DNA of 6,740 nt, taken from assembly GCA_947303165.1 (NCBI GenBank), contig CAMYXE010000040.1, positions 1 through 6,740 on the forward strand. Reading direction: 5' to 3'. Positions 1 through 5,873 of this stretch are shown here, piece by piece; position 1 is the first letter of the stretch, and the number at the start of each line of letters is the position of its first letter. Both the position numbers and the translations under genes were made by a program. The notes under the pieces were generated by a model. That model had not been told where the DNA came from. It saw nothing but the letters and a program-made list of their open reading frames with translations, and did not search any database. The stretch is from an uncultured Pseudomonadota bacterium (GTDB lineage: Bacteria; Pseudomonadota; Alphaproteobacteria; Rs-D84).

Positions 1-610
1 CGCCAGGCCCCGGAACAAAACCGGCTGTACCAGCTGTGTTGTTGATTGTATCAGGTGCAGTAAAGTTTCCTGGTTTATTCTTGATGTAGTCTGGCTCTGT
101 GTTCACAGTCTCGGCCCAGTCGGCTTGCACCGCATTTTGTGCAACTGCTTGGACTGCATTATAAACAGCCATTGCAGATGGATATTCGGTATCAGTATTT
201 TGATTGGTAAAAACAGAACCTGTCGCATTGTTTTGTTTCACCATATGACTGGTGACTTCTACACCTTTAACTGCAACGTAGCCTTCTGTGCCGTTGGTAT
301 TGACATTGATGGTACCGTCAGGATTGGTCTGATCAGAATTATCTGATGCTATGCTACGGACACCTTCGTTGGTGATTATGTGGTTTGTAATATCGATACC
401 CGCTCCTTCGGTATATGCTGCAGACGGTGATTTGGTGGTTACCCCATCCCAATTCGCTTGTGAATATTCAGTATCTGTAATCTTTGCATCAACGTATTTT
501 TGTGATGTAACGATTTTTGATGTTGGATCAGGATCGGTTGCCTGGGCGGCACTTGCGAAAACCGCGGCGGCAAATCCCACAAATACTAAACCTTTTACAT
601 TAATTTTCAT
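1..610 (-). CDS. Secreted surface protein with tail-fibre-like modules, N-terminal part (runs off left edge)
   Basis: Reading the minus strand from the ATG at 610 gives 203 codons open to the window edge, so the C-terminus is missing. Residues 1-24 form a Sec signal peptide (MKINVKG, a hydrophobic core, then ASAAQA before TDPDP). The mature part is Asn/Thr/Asp-rich with no membrane segment. The motif DTEY occurs twice (residues 46-49 and 140-143), first followed by SQANWDG and later by PSAMAVYNAV, which suggests a degenerate repeat. Residues 164-182 (DWAETVNTEPDYIKNKPGN) and the terminal TAGFVPGPG resemble linker motifs common in phage tail fibres (PxYIKNKP, AGLVPAP). The start is supported by the Shine-Dalgarno AAGGGA about 6 bases upstream. 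The gene follows the 396-residue repeat protein in the same direction after 149 nt. I do not recognise a named family. An exported adhesin or surface-layer-like protein is an inference. I am sure it is coding and exported, and unsure of its function. Confidence 0.8.
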   Translation of the reverse strand, partial: MKINVKGLVFVGFAAAVFASAAQATDPDPTSKIVTSQKYVDAKITDTEYSQANWDGVTTKSPSAAYTEGAGIDITNHIITNEGVRSIASDNSDQTNPDGTINVNTNGTEGYVAVKGVEVTSHMVKQNNATGSVFTNQNTDTEYPSAMAVYNAVQAVAQNAVQADWAETVNTEPDYIKNKPGNFTAPDTINNTAGTAGFVPGPG

Positions 611-637
611 TTTTGTTCCCTTTTGTTTGTTTGTTAT

Positions 638-643
638 TTTATA
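638..643 (-). promoter_or_regulatory. Possible -10 element for the partial surface protein gene
   Basis: Minus-strand TATAAA lies 27 bases before the ATG at 610, a sensible distance for a roughly 20-nt leader carrying the AAGGGA Shine-Dalgarno. No good -35 hexamer is seen at 16-18 nt upstream, so this is a weak call. The rest of the 149-nt gap to the upstream gene is AT-rich and holds no evident terminator. Confidence 0.3.
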
Positions 644-651
644 TTTTTGTG

Positions 652-664
652 TATCACTATGATA
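652..664. repeat. Short inverted repeat upstream of the partial surface protein gene
   Basis: The arms TATCA and TGATA are perfect inverted complements around a 3-base centre. They sit just upstream of the candidate -10 element at 638-643, where an operator could lie. Five-base arms in AT-rich DNA occur by chance, so a regulatory role is speculative. Confidence 0.2.
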
Positions 665-759
665 TGGAATTTGCGCACAGCATATTGATACATCCCCCAC
701 GGCTTTAAATTTAATCTTTCCATTTAAACTTAAATACCAAATTTCTTGTGTTTTCCCCC

Positions 760-1950
760 TTATTCGTCAATCACGACAAACCATTGTTGATTCCCATCGG
801 CGTCAACCGATAATAATGCGTCCTGGCCCGGGGCATTTGTCTTCCACCAATTTGCCCAATCCAAAACCCCAACAATGTCGTTTGCTAACTTTTCCCTTAT
901 GACCGCACCTTCGTGCAATTTGTCGGTGGTGACTTCGCCATCTTTGATCTTGCTGCTGGTGACGGCTTCGGCCTCGATTTCGGCGGTGTCAACTTTGTTT
1001 TTATATGCCAAATTCCCAAGGGCTTCGTCCGCAACGGTAACCATACCGTCCGAATCGATAATCAATAATTTACCCGCGTTATCTTCGCCCTGGTCTTTAT
1101 CAACCTTGCCAGACAAATCTGTGGCCAACGGTGTATCAGACAATGAAACCTTGCCATCGCCGCCGACAACCAAAATCTTGCCTTCGTTCGTAACACCTTG
1201 GTCTTTATCAACCTTGCCATCAAGGCGGGCCTGAATCTCGGTCCGCAGACTTGAAATCGCGGCCTGGATAAGACCATTGATGTCGTCAATCCCAAGTTTC
1301 GTTTTTAACGTCGCCCATGTTATCAATGTTTGCCATGGGTATGATGACTGTTCTTCGCCTTCGTTCGCGATATAGCGCCATTTGATACCGTCGTTGTTGT
1401 CGGCGTCCAGTTGAATTTGATGACCGTCTTCGCCATCTTCCAAATCTAAATCTTCAAGAAGTCTTTCAACGTTCAATATGGCTTCGTTGCCTTCGATGGT
1501 GATGTAATCGGTGCTTTGCAATAAAGATTGCTTTTCAACCTGTAATTGGTGAATTTGCTGTTCAATCTGGTCCAGGCGTTCGGAATAGTCGGTGCCGGAA
1601 CCACCAGATGAACTTATCGATACTGGCGTGCCAATGTATTTACCAATAGATAAACGTGGCGCCGATGCAGAACGCACAGATGTTGTTGCAGAACCAACGG
1701 TAGAAGTGGAAGAGGGCGCAGCCGCCGTGGTCGATTTTGTCGAAACCGACGTGGTGGGGCGAATATAACCGCCACTGGGGCGTAAAGAACCCGCACGCGC
1801 AGCCGTCGTCGTGGTTCCAGCCGCAGATGCCGCCGAAGGATATGCGCCCGCACCGCCAACACTGCGCACCGATGGTGCCGCAAATGCGCCCGCGGAAACC
1901 GCCATAACACACACCACAGACAACAATGATGTTTTTATTCCCTCTCTCAT
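760..1950 (-). CDS. Exported modular repeat protein: Ser/Thr/Ala linker, coiled coil, tail-fibre-like repeats
   Basis: This 396-residue protein starts at the ATG at 1950, preceded by the Shine-Dalgarno AGGGAAAGA. Residues 1-24 are a signal peptide (hydrophobic core, AFA cleavage motif). Residues 25-120 are a low-complexity linker rich in Ser, Thr, Ala and Gly. Residues 123-146 (YSERLDQIEQQIHQLQVEKQ and on) have a heptad pattern typical of a coiled coil, often a trimerisation stalk. Residues 246-281 and 282-318 are tandem modules beginning KVDKDQG, followed by a third KVD start at 319. Residues 325-364 are degenerate ten-residue repeats (xxDGxVTxxK) like those in phage tail and head fibres. 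The C-terminus (GQDALLSVDADGNQQWFVV) echoes the module core GKLLIIDSDG. No membrane anchor or LPXTG motif is visible. I do not recognise a named family. A surface-exposed fibre or adhesin is the likely role by inference. Confidence 0.85.
   Translation of the reverse strand: MREGIKTSLLSVVCVMAVSAGAFAAPSVRSVGGAGAYPSAASAAGTTTTAARAGSLRPSGGYIRPTTSVSTKSTTAAAPSSTSTVGSATTSVRSASAPRLSIGKYIGTPVSISSSGGSGTDYSERLDQIEQQIHQLQVEKQSLLQSTDYITIEGNEAILNVERLLEDLDLEDGEDGHQIQLDADNNDGIKWRYIANEGEEQSSYPWQTLITWATLKTKLGIDDINGLIQAAISSLRTEIQARLDGKVDKDQGVTNEGKILVVGGDGKVSLSDTPLATDLSGKVDKDQGEDNAGKLLIIDSDGMVTVADEALGNLAYKNKVDTAEIEAEAVTSSKIKDGEVTTDKLHEGAVIREKLANDIVGVLDWANWWKTNAPGQDALLSVDADGNQQWFVVIDE
859..978 (-). repeat. Degenerate ten-residue coding repeats (xxDGxVTxxK type)
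   Basis: These bases encode residues 325-364 of the 396-residue protein, read as four ten-residue units: IEAEAVTSSK, IKDGEVTTDK, LHEGAVIREK and LANDIVGVLD. Units of this pattern are familiar from phage fibre proteins, where they build a repetitive shaft. The DNA is diverged between units, so this is an old protein-level repeat and not a recent duplication. Confidence 0.6.
997..1215 (-). repeat. Tandem 36/37-residue coding modules beginning KVDKDQG
   Basis: Two adjacent modules (1108-1215 and 997-1107) encode residues 246-281 and 282-318. Both begin KVDKDQG, continue NxGKxLxxxxDGxV and end before the next KVD. At DNA level a 21-base identity recurs at 1091-1111 and 1199-1219, exactly 108 bases (36 codons) apart, while the rest of the units differ. 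That pattern suggests duplication or gene conversion anchored on the conserved block. Confidence 0.8.
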
Positions 1951-1972
1951 TTTCTCTTTCCCTATGTCAACA

Positions 1973-2002
1973 ATTATATCACAAAATTTCCTATTCTAAA
2001 AA
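1973..2002 (-). promoter_or_regulatory. Extended -10 promoter of the repeat protein gene
   Basis: Minus-strand TGATATAAT (1981-1973) is a perfect extended -10 element, with TATAAT at 1978-1973. A weak -35 (TTTTTA, 2002-1997) lies 18 bases upstream. Transcription would start near 1966, giving a leader of about 16 nt that holds the Shine-Dalgarno. The element lies in the 79-nt gap after the barrel gene, so this gene can be transcribed on its own. Confidence 0.65.
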
Positions 2003-2029
2003 TTCTTTTTTAATTTTTTTTACCTTTTT

Positions 2030-2905
2030 TTAAAATTCGTAACGCAGACCGACACTGATGGAATTATCAAGTATAAATCCAACGTTTATTTCAAGTGATT
2101 CCAATGGATCATCTTCGAAACGCGGAATCGTGCCACGTTCATATTTCGGACCAACAAATCCAGCCAGACGATAACGCAAATCCAATACCACAGAATTAGA
2201 CAGGTAATGTTCATAGCCCGCCATCAATGCCCCCATAAGCGATATTTTGGTTTCACTTGCCGAATTTGAAATGAAATAATCCCAATCTGTTGTAGCCTTG
2301 GGAAAGGCCAATCCAAGACCGCCACCAAGATAAAAACCACTTGCAAAATCATAGTATGCATTCGCCGTCACATACGGAGTTGACAATTTAAATGTGACAC
2401 CGTTATCAGAATCACTAAATTGCGTCATGTATCCGCCTTCGATTTCACCACGAACATGTGGATTGAAATGCAAACCGGCAAATATGCCACCACCAAATAC
2501 TGGTTCAAACACATAATCGTCATGATTTGAACCCGGGTCAGCAATTGCCGTTGACGGTGTTGCCTTGTATTTGTTTTTCCATGTTAAAAAGTCTGCGCCA
2601 AGACGGCCACCAACGTACCAATTTTTACGACCGGTGTTTTTCTTGCGTTCGGTGCTGGGTGTTTCTTCTGTGCTTGTTGGTTCAACCTCGATATATGGGT
2701 CTGCGCGATAGTCCGCACCAATTTCTGAATCACCCATTTGTCCTTCGCCATAAAGCGTGTCAGGATTGTGCGCTGTCACGTATACAATGCGGTATTTTTT
2801 CGGCTTGCACCCGCATTTGTTGCCCGAACTGTTTACACAGTCGCCCGCGACACTCATGCCTGTGGCAATTAATAGTGAACTTATTCCAACCAATAATTTT
2901 TTCAT
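2030..2905 (-). CDS. Outer-membrane beta-barrel protein (OmpA/porin-like small barrel)
   Basis: This 291-residue protein starts at the ATG at 2905 with a good Shine-Dalgarno (AGGGAG) 8 bases upstream. Residues 1-20 are a signal peptide (MKKLLVGISSLLIATGMSVA). The mature N-terminus carries three cysteines close together (C23, C31, C33) and then a soluble, acidic and Thr/Glu-rich linker to about residue 94. From residue 95 there are alternating amphipathic strands with aromatic girdles: NWYVGGRLGADFL, FEPVFGGGIFAGLHF, VRGEIEGGYMTQF, TPYVTANAYYDF, FYLGGGLGLAF, ISLMGALMAGYEHY, VVLDLRYRLAGF and a final segment ending SVGLRYEF. A terminal Phe is the usual BAM-recognised signature. This fits an eight- to ten-stranded barrel of the OMP_b-brl type. 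The ligand or role is unknown, and structural or immunogenic surface functions are both possible. The first Cys does not follow a lipobox, so it is probably not a lipoprotein. Confidence 0.85.
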   Translation of the reverse strand: MKKLLVGISSLLIATGMSVAGDCVNSSGNKCGCKPKKYRIVYVTAHNPDTLYGEGQMGDSEIGADYRADPYIEVEPTSTEETPSTERKKNTGRKNWYVGGRLGADFLTWKNKYKATPSTAIADPGSNHDDYVFEPVFGGGIFAGLHFNPHVRGEIEGGYMTQFSDSDNGVTFKLSTPYVTANAYYDFASGFYLGGGLGLAFPKATTDWDYFISNSASETKISLMGALMAGYEHYLSNSVVLDLRYRLAGFVGPKYERGTIPRFEDDPLESLEINVGFILDNSISVGLRYEF

Positions 2906-2932
2906 TTCTTCTCCCTAATTATTCATGGTGGC

Positions 2933-2961
2933 ATTATATCATATTTTTGGGGCCTGTGCAA
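2933..2961 (-). promoter_or_regulatory. Extended -10 promoter of the barrel protein gene
   Basis: Minus-strand TGATATAAT (2941-2933) is identical to the element in front of the repeat protein gene. The -35 candidate TTGCAC (2961-2956) lies 17 bases upstream and matches only in TTG, as is common when the extended -10 carries recognition. Transcription would start near 2926, leaving a leader of about 20 nt. The element lies back to back with the ftsE promoter. Confidence 0.65.
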
Positions 2962-2978
2962 ATAGCATTTCAAAACGA

Positions 2979-3007
2979 TTGACCGCCGAAAAATTTTTTA
3001 TTACACT
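2979..3007 (+). promoter_or_regulatory. Promoter of the ftsE-ftsX-ydcF-plsC operon
   Basis: TTGACC (2979-2984) and TACACT (3002-3007) are separated by exactly 17 bases, matching the sigma-70 consensus at 5/6 and 4/6 positions. The expected start of transcription, 6-8 bases after the -10, falls at 3013-3015, which is the ATG of ftsE. This implies a leaderless or nearly leaderless message. Confidence 0.6.
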
Positions 3008-3014
3008 GACATTC

Positions 3015-3782
3015 ATGGAAGACAATACAATCATATCTTTTGCCAATGTGGGCGCGCGATACGACAATAATCCGGATATACTTACGGATGTGTCTTTTAA
3101 TATAAGCGCTGGGTCGTTTTATTTCTTGTCGGGTGCATCGGGGGCGGGTAAGACAACGTTATTGCGGCTGATTTATCAACTGCATAAGCCTTGTCGCGGT
3201 ATGATAAAACTGTTTGGACGCCCAACAAATGATATGACGCGTGATGAAATCGCGGCAATGCGGCATAATATGGCTATTGTGTTTCAAGAATATTCTTTGT
3301 TGTCGCATATGTCTGTGTTCGATAATATTGCGTTACCGCTGCGTGTGCGTGGCGTGGACGAGGCGAAAATAAAAAAACTGGTCACAAAAACGTTGGAATG
3401 GGTCGGACTTGGAAAATATGCAAATGCAAATCCAAAAACACTTAGTGGCGGTCAGCAACAGCGTGTGTCTGTGGCGCGTGCCATTATTGTTCAGCCTGCG
3501 ATTATGTTGGCTGACGAGCCTACGGGGAATTTGGATGACGAAAATGCGTCGCGTTTGATGGAACTGTTTATACAGATGAATAAAATGTTCGGAACAACAA
3601 TTATTCTGGCGACGCATAATTCAAAACTTATGGATACTTACAAGTTTCCTGTGATGCATGTCGAAAATCACAAGTTAAGTTTTATCGGTGGAAAAGTTGC
3701 ACAAAAAAAGACGACAGAGGATTCAGGTAAAGATTATTTTGCCGAACTGTCTAAACAATTCAAAGATATCGGAAGTAAGTAG
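3015..3782 (+). CDS. ftsE: Cell division ATP-binding protein FtsE
   Basis: FtsE is the cytoplasmic ATPase of the FtsEX complex, an ABC system of the MacB/LolD type that does not act as a classical transporter but drives activation of peptidoglycan hydrolases at the division site. The 255-residue protein has Walker A GASGAGKT (40-47), Q-loop VFQEYSLL (Q91), signature LSGGQQQR (143-150), Walker B IMLADE (163-168), D-loop GNLD (171-174) and H-loop H201, so all catalytic elements are intact. The reading frame extends upstream to an ATG at 2925, but that would place 30 unrelated residues over the divergent promoter region. The start at 3015 gives the family-like N-terminus (IISFANVGARYDNNPDIL). 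No Shine-Dalgarno precedes it. The last 25 residues or so (KKTTEDSGKDYFAEL and on) extend past the ATPase core. ftsX follows after 2 nt. Confidence 0.95.
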   Translation: MEDNTIISFANVGARYDNNPDILTDVSFNISAGSFYFLSGASGAGKTTLLRLIYQLHKPCRGMIKLFGRPTNDMTRDEIAAMRHNMAIVFQEYSLLSHMSVFDNIALPLRVRGVDEAKIKKLVTKTLEWVGLGKYANANPKTLSGGQQQRVSVARAIIVQPAIMLADEPTGNLDDENASRLMELFIQMNKMFGTTIILATHNSKLMDTYKFPVMHVENHKLSFIGGKVAQKKTTEDSGKDYFAELSKQFKDIGSK

Positions 3783-3784
3783 AA

Positions 3785-4627
3785 ATGAAACGACCAATTG
3801 TTTTTTCAATATTTCGTGAACAGTCTGTCTTTATGACGGCCGTCATGGGGATTATGACATTCTTGGCCGTGATGGCGTTGGGTATTTCTATTGCAATTGG
3901 AACAGGTGTTGCACGTTGGAACCGTCAGTGGAATTTGTATACGACTATCCAGGTCACAGGAACGGATAATGCGGATGCTGTAAAAAAAATAATAAATGAA
4001 AATCGTGGCAAAATGGACGAAGTGCACGAACTAAGTAATGATGAAATGGCGCGTCTGATGCGGCCGTGGATTTCTGGCGGAAATGGTGTGTTGGAAAAAT
4101 ATCTGCCGAAAATGTACGAAATTAAATTCAAAAGTGAAACTGATATGAACGCGATTCGCGAATCGGTTGGCGTGCGTGGACGTTTTATAACACATAAAGA
4201 TGCGTTAAGACCTTCGATTTCTGCGGGGTGGAAAATGATTGCGATTTTGTGTGTGGTGTTGGGGCTTATCATCGCAACGATTGGAATTTGTATTTCGTTT
4301 ATTGCCCGGAATACGGCGGTCCTGCATAAACGTGAATTAGAGATATTAAACCAGGTTGGCGCAACAGATGCATTTGTTGCGCACCAAATGCAAATTATTG
4401 TCACAAAAATATGTGCTGTGGCATGCAGTGTTGGATTCGTTGCGGCATTGCCAATAATAGCGGCAATTATTGCGATTGCACATTCTGCACGTGTTGGATT
4501 GATGGCAGTAATTGGAATCTCGTGGGGTGGTTGGTTGGCTATTTGTTTCGTGCCAATCGCCATTATTTTGTTTGCTATATTTGTCACAAGACGAACAACA
4601 TTGAAAATTTTAAATCAAGTCCAATGA
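3785..4627 (+). CDS. ftsX: Cell division protein FtsX
   Basis: FtsX is the membrane subunit of FtsEX and passes the ATPase cycle of FtsE to periplasmic cell-wall hydrolases or their activators. The 280-residue protein shows four membrane segments at about 17-42, 150-174, 205-232 and 246-268. A periplasmic domain of roughly 105 residues lies between the first two. The cytoplasmic loop after segment two carries KRELEILNQVGATDAFVAHQ (182-201), the conserved FtsX coupling region (E-x-x-x-L-x-x-V/L-G-A-T). The N-terminal cytoplasmic tail is short, so the protein is smaller than E. coli FtsX (about 350 residues). The start at 3785 lies 2 nt after the ftsE stop, with GGAAG upstream. The stop overlaps the next start (ATGA), which indicates translational coupling. 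Identity is firm from the domain layout and its pairing with ftsE. Confidence 0.93.
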   Translation: MKRPIVFSIFREQSVFMTAVMGIMTFLAVMALGISIAIGTGVARWNRQWNLYTTIQVTGTDNADAVKKIINENRGKMDEVHELSNDEMARLMRPWISGGNGVLEKYLPKMYEIKFKSETDMNAIRESVGVRGRFITHKDALRPSISAGWKMIAILCVVLGLIIATIGICISFIARNTAVLHKRELEILNQVGATDAFVAHQMQIIVTKICAVACSVGFVAALPIIAAIIAIAHSARVGLMAVIGISWGGWLAICFVPIAIILFAIFVTRRTTLKILNQVQ

Positions 4628-5154
4628 AAATATTTCACCCATCTTTTGTGTTACTAGGATTGTTCGTTATTGGCGGAATCGCCTTTAAGTTGACAACACC
4701 AAATGATTGCGATTTTATATTACCTAATGATAGCATATTCGTTTTAACTGGGGATTTCCGACGGATACCATTTGCTATGCGACAAATTGAAAAATATCCT
4801 GATGCAGATTTATATATAATAGGTGCGGCACCAGACGCGGCATACAAGGATACAGACAGGGCGATTATTGAATCTGATTCTAAATCAACTTACCAAAATG
4901 CGACGGCAATAAAAAAAATAGCAACAAAGTCAGGGCTGGATAGAATTGTTGTAATAACAACCGAAGATCATATTCGACGCGCAAAGTATTTGGTGCAATC
5001 TGAATTACCGAAATCAACAGTTGTGGCATGTCCTGCGGCATTATCAGAAATGCCACCTGCACGCAGGTTGGAACGTTGGTTTATAGAATATTTAAAATAT
5101 ATAGTGACAAGGTGCGGAATCAAGGAAAGTCCAAAGTTCCTTGGGCGAAATTAA
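4624..5154 (+). CDS. YdcF/ElyC/SanA-type DUF218 membrane-anchored protein
   Basis: The 176-residue protein starts at the ATG at 4624, which shares ATGA with the ftsX stop. An in-frame ATG at 4411 lies inside ftsX and is rejected. Residues 6-22 are a single hydrophobic anchor, with the rest probably periplasmic. The DUF218 signatures are visible: SIFVLTGDFRRIPFAM (37-52), the S-x-S-T-Y-x-N-A block at 87-94 (SKSTYQNA) and VVITTEDHIRRA (109-120, with H116 and R118/R119). In this family E. coli ElyC is linked to envelope and lipid-carrier homeostasis and SanA to vancomycin resistance; the biochemical activity is not settled. The protein is compact for the family and deviates at two usually conserved spots (D44 where a Gly is common, Q91 where Glu is common). 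Its place between ftsX and plsC is the alphaproteobacterial arrangement. Confidence 0.85.
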   Translation: MKIFHPSFVLLGLFVIGGIAFKLTTPNDCDFILPNDSIFVLTGDFRRIPFAMRQIEKYPDADLYIIGAAPDAAYKDTDRAIIESDSKSTYQNATAIKKIATKSGLDRIVVITTEDHIRRAKYLVQSELPKSTVVACPAALSEMPPARRLERWFIEYLKYIVTRCGIKESPKFLGRN

Positions 5155-5165
5155 AAAGGTAGAAA

Positions 5166-5873
5166 ATGTTAAAGACGGTATTGTTTAAGTTTGTTTTAGC
5201 AATTTATTTTATCGCGTGGTCGCCGTTCTTGTTGATTGGATTAGTATCTAAAAAGTTAACAAGTCGTTTTATTATATCTGATGCGCGTGGGGTGTTGTTT
5301 TTATTGCGCACGATTTGTGGGGTGCGTTATAAAATATTTTGTCCACCAACCGAAGAAAATGGCATTCCTGTTCAGCCAAATGACAATGTGCGCAATGATG
5401 GCAAGGCTATTATTGCATCCAAACATATGTCGATTATGGAGGTCGCAATATTGGTGACGAATATTCAAAATCCTTTTTTCATTTTGAAACGTGAATTGCT
5501 TTGGATTCCTGTGTATGGATGGGCTTTTTGGCGCATGGGAATGCAGCCAGTAAACCGCAATCGTGGCGCAACAAATATGAAAAAATTAACTCATGCGGTT
5601 GCGAATAAGATTATGAATGGTCAGACATTGATAATTTTCCCCGAAGGTACACGTGTGAAACCTGGACATCCTGTGCCTTTGAAACGTGGGTTAATGTTTT
5701 TGGCGCAAACACTGAAATTGCCGATTATTCCAGTTGGAACTGATACTGGGCTTTATTGGCCAAAGCGTGGACGTATTAACAGTGGTGTTGCAAAGATGTA
5801 TTTTGAACCGGTCATTGCATCAACCGCATCATTGGATGACATTCGTGAAGCAATAAATCGCCACAGCGCATAG
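5166..5873 (+). CDS. plsC: 1-acyl-sn-glycerol-3-phosphate acyltransferase (PlsC family)
   Basis: PlsC transfers an acyl chain to lysophosphatidic acid to give phosphatidic acid, the precursor of membrane phospholipids, at the inner membrane. The 235-residue protein has an N-terminal membrane segment (about 5-27) and the four acyltransferase blocks in order: block I KHMSIME (H87 and E92, an H-x4-E form), block II GMQPVNRNRG (125-134), block III FPEGTR (158-163) and block IV LPIIPVG (185-191). The acidic residue of block I is Glu instead of the more usual Asp, a variant known in other PlsC proteins (KHQSxWET type), so activity is expected. The start at 5166 is supported by AAAGGT upstream. It is the last gene of the ftsE operon, 11 nt after the ydcF-like gene. 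Its TAG directly abuts the stop of the convergent yqaA-like gene. Another lysophospholipid acyltransferase specificity, such as an ornithine-lipid enzyme, cannot be excluded. Confidence 0.88.
   Translation: MLKTVLFKFVLAIYFIAWSPFLLIGLVSKKLTSRFIISDARGVLFLLRTICGVRYKIFCPPTEENGIPVQPNDNVRNDGKAIIASKHMSIMEVAILVTNIQNPFFILKRELLWIPVYGWAFWRMGMQPVNRNRGATNMKKLTHAVANKIMNGQTLIIFPEGTRVKPGHPVPLKRGLMFLAQTLKLPIIPVGTDTGLYWPKRGRINSGVAKMYFEPVIASTASLDDIREAINRHSA

Noticed and set aside
1614..1912. Arg-rich and Cys-rich open frames on the minus strand within the repeat protein gene
   Set aside because: They are frame-shifted readings of the low-complexity Ser/Thr/Ala linker codons, with no start signals.
1..1950. Prophage remnant, because of fibre-like motifs
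   Set aside because: Both proteins carry Sec signal peptides and no phage structural, lysis, integrase or packaging gene is present in the window.
1963..1970. TTGACA on the minus strand just before the repeat protein gene, as a -35 element
   Set aside because: It lies downstream of the strong TATAAT, and no -10 sequence is found 16-18 bases further on; the extended -10 explains the promoter better.
2003..2030. A/T homopolymer-rich stretch after the barrel gene as a terminator
   Set aside because: On the transcribed minus strand it is A-rich without a GC stem, so it does not have the form of an intrinsic terminator.
2925..3014. A longer ftsE start at 2925
   Set aside because: The extra 30 residues do not resemble an FtsE N-terminus, no ribosome binding site precedes that ATG, and the stretch contains the promoters of both ftsE and the divergent barrel gene.
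3925..4587. A 220-codon open frame on the minus strand opposite ftsX
   Set aside because: It is antisense to a firmly identified ftsX, has no Shine-Dalgarno or family-like motifs, and its Ile/Ala/Thr-rich composition is what the reverse of hydrophobic codons gives.
4411..4623. A longer start for the ydcF-like gene at 4411
   Set aside because: It would overlap ftsX by more than 200 bases with a Cys/Trp-rich out-of-frame peptide; the ATG at 4624 in the ATGA overlap gives the expected hydrophobic anchor.
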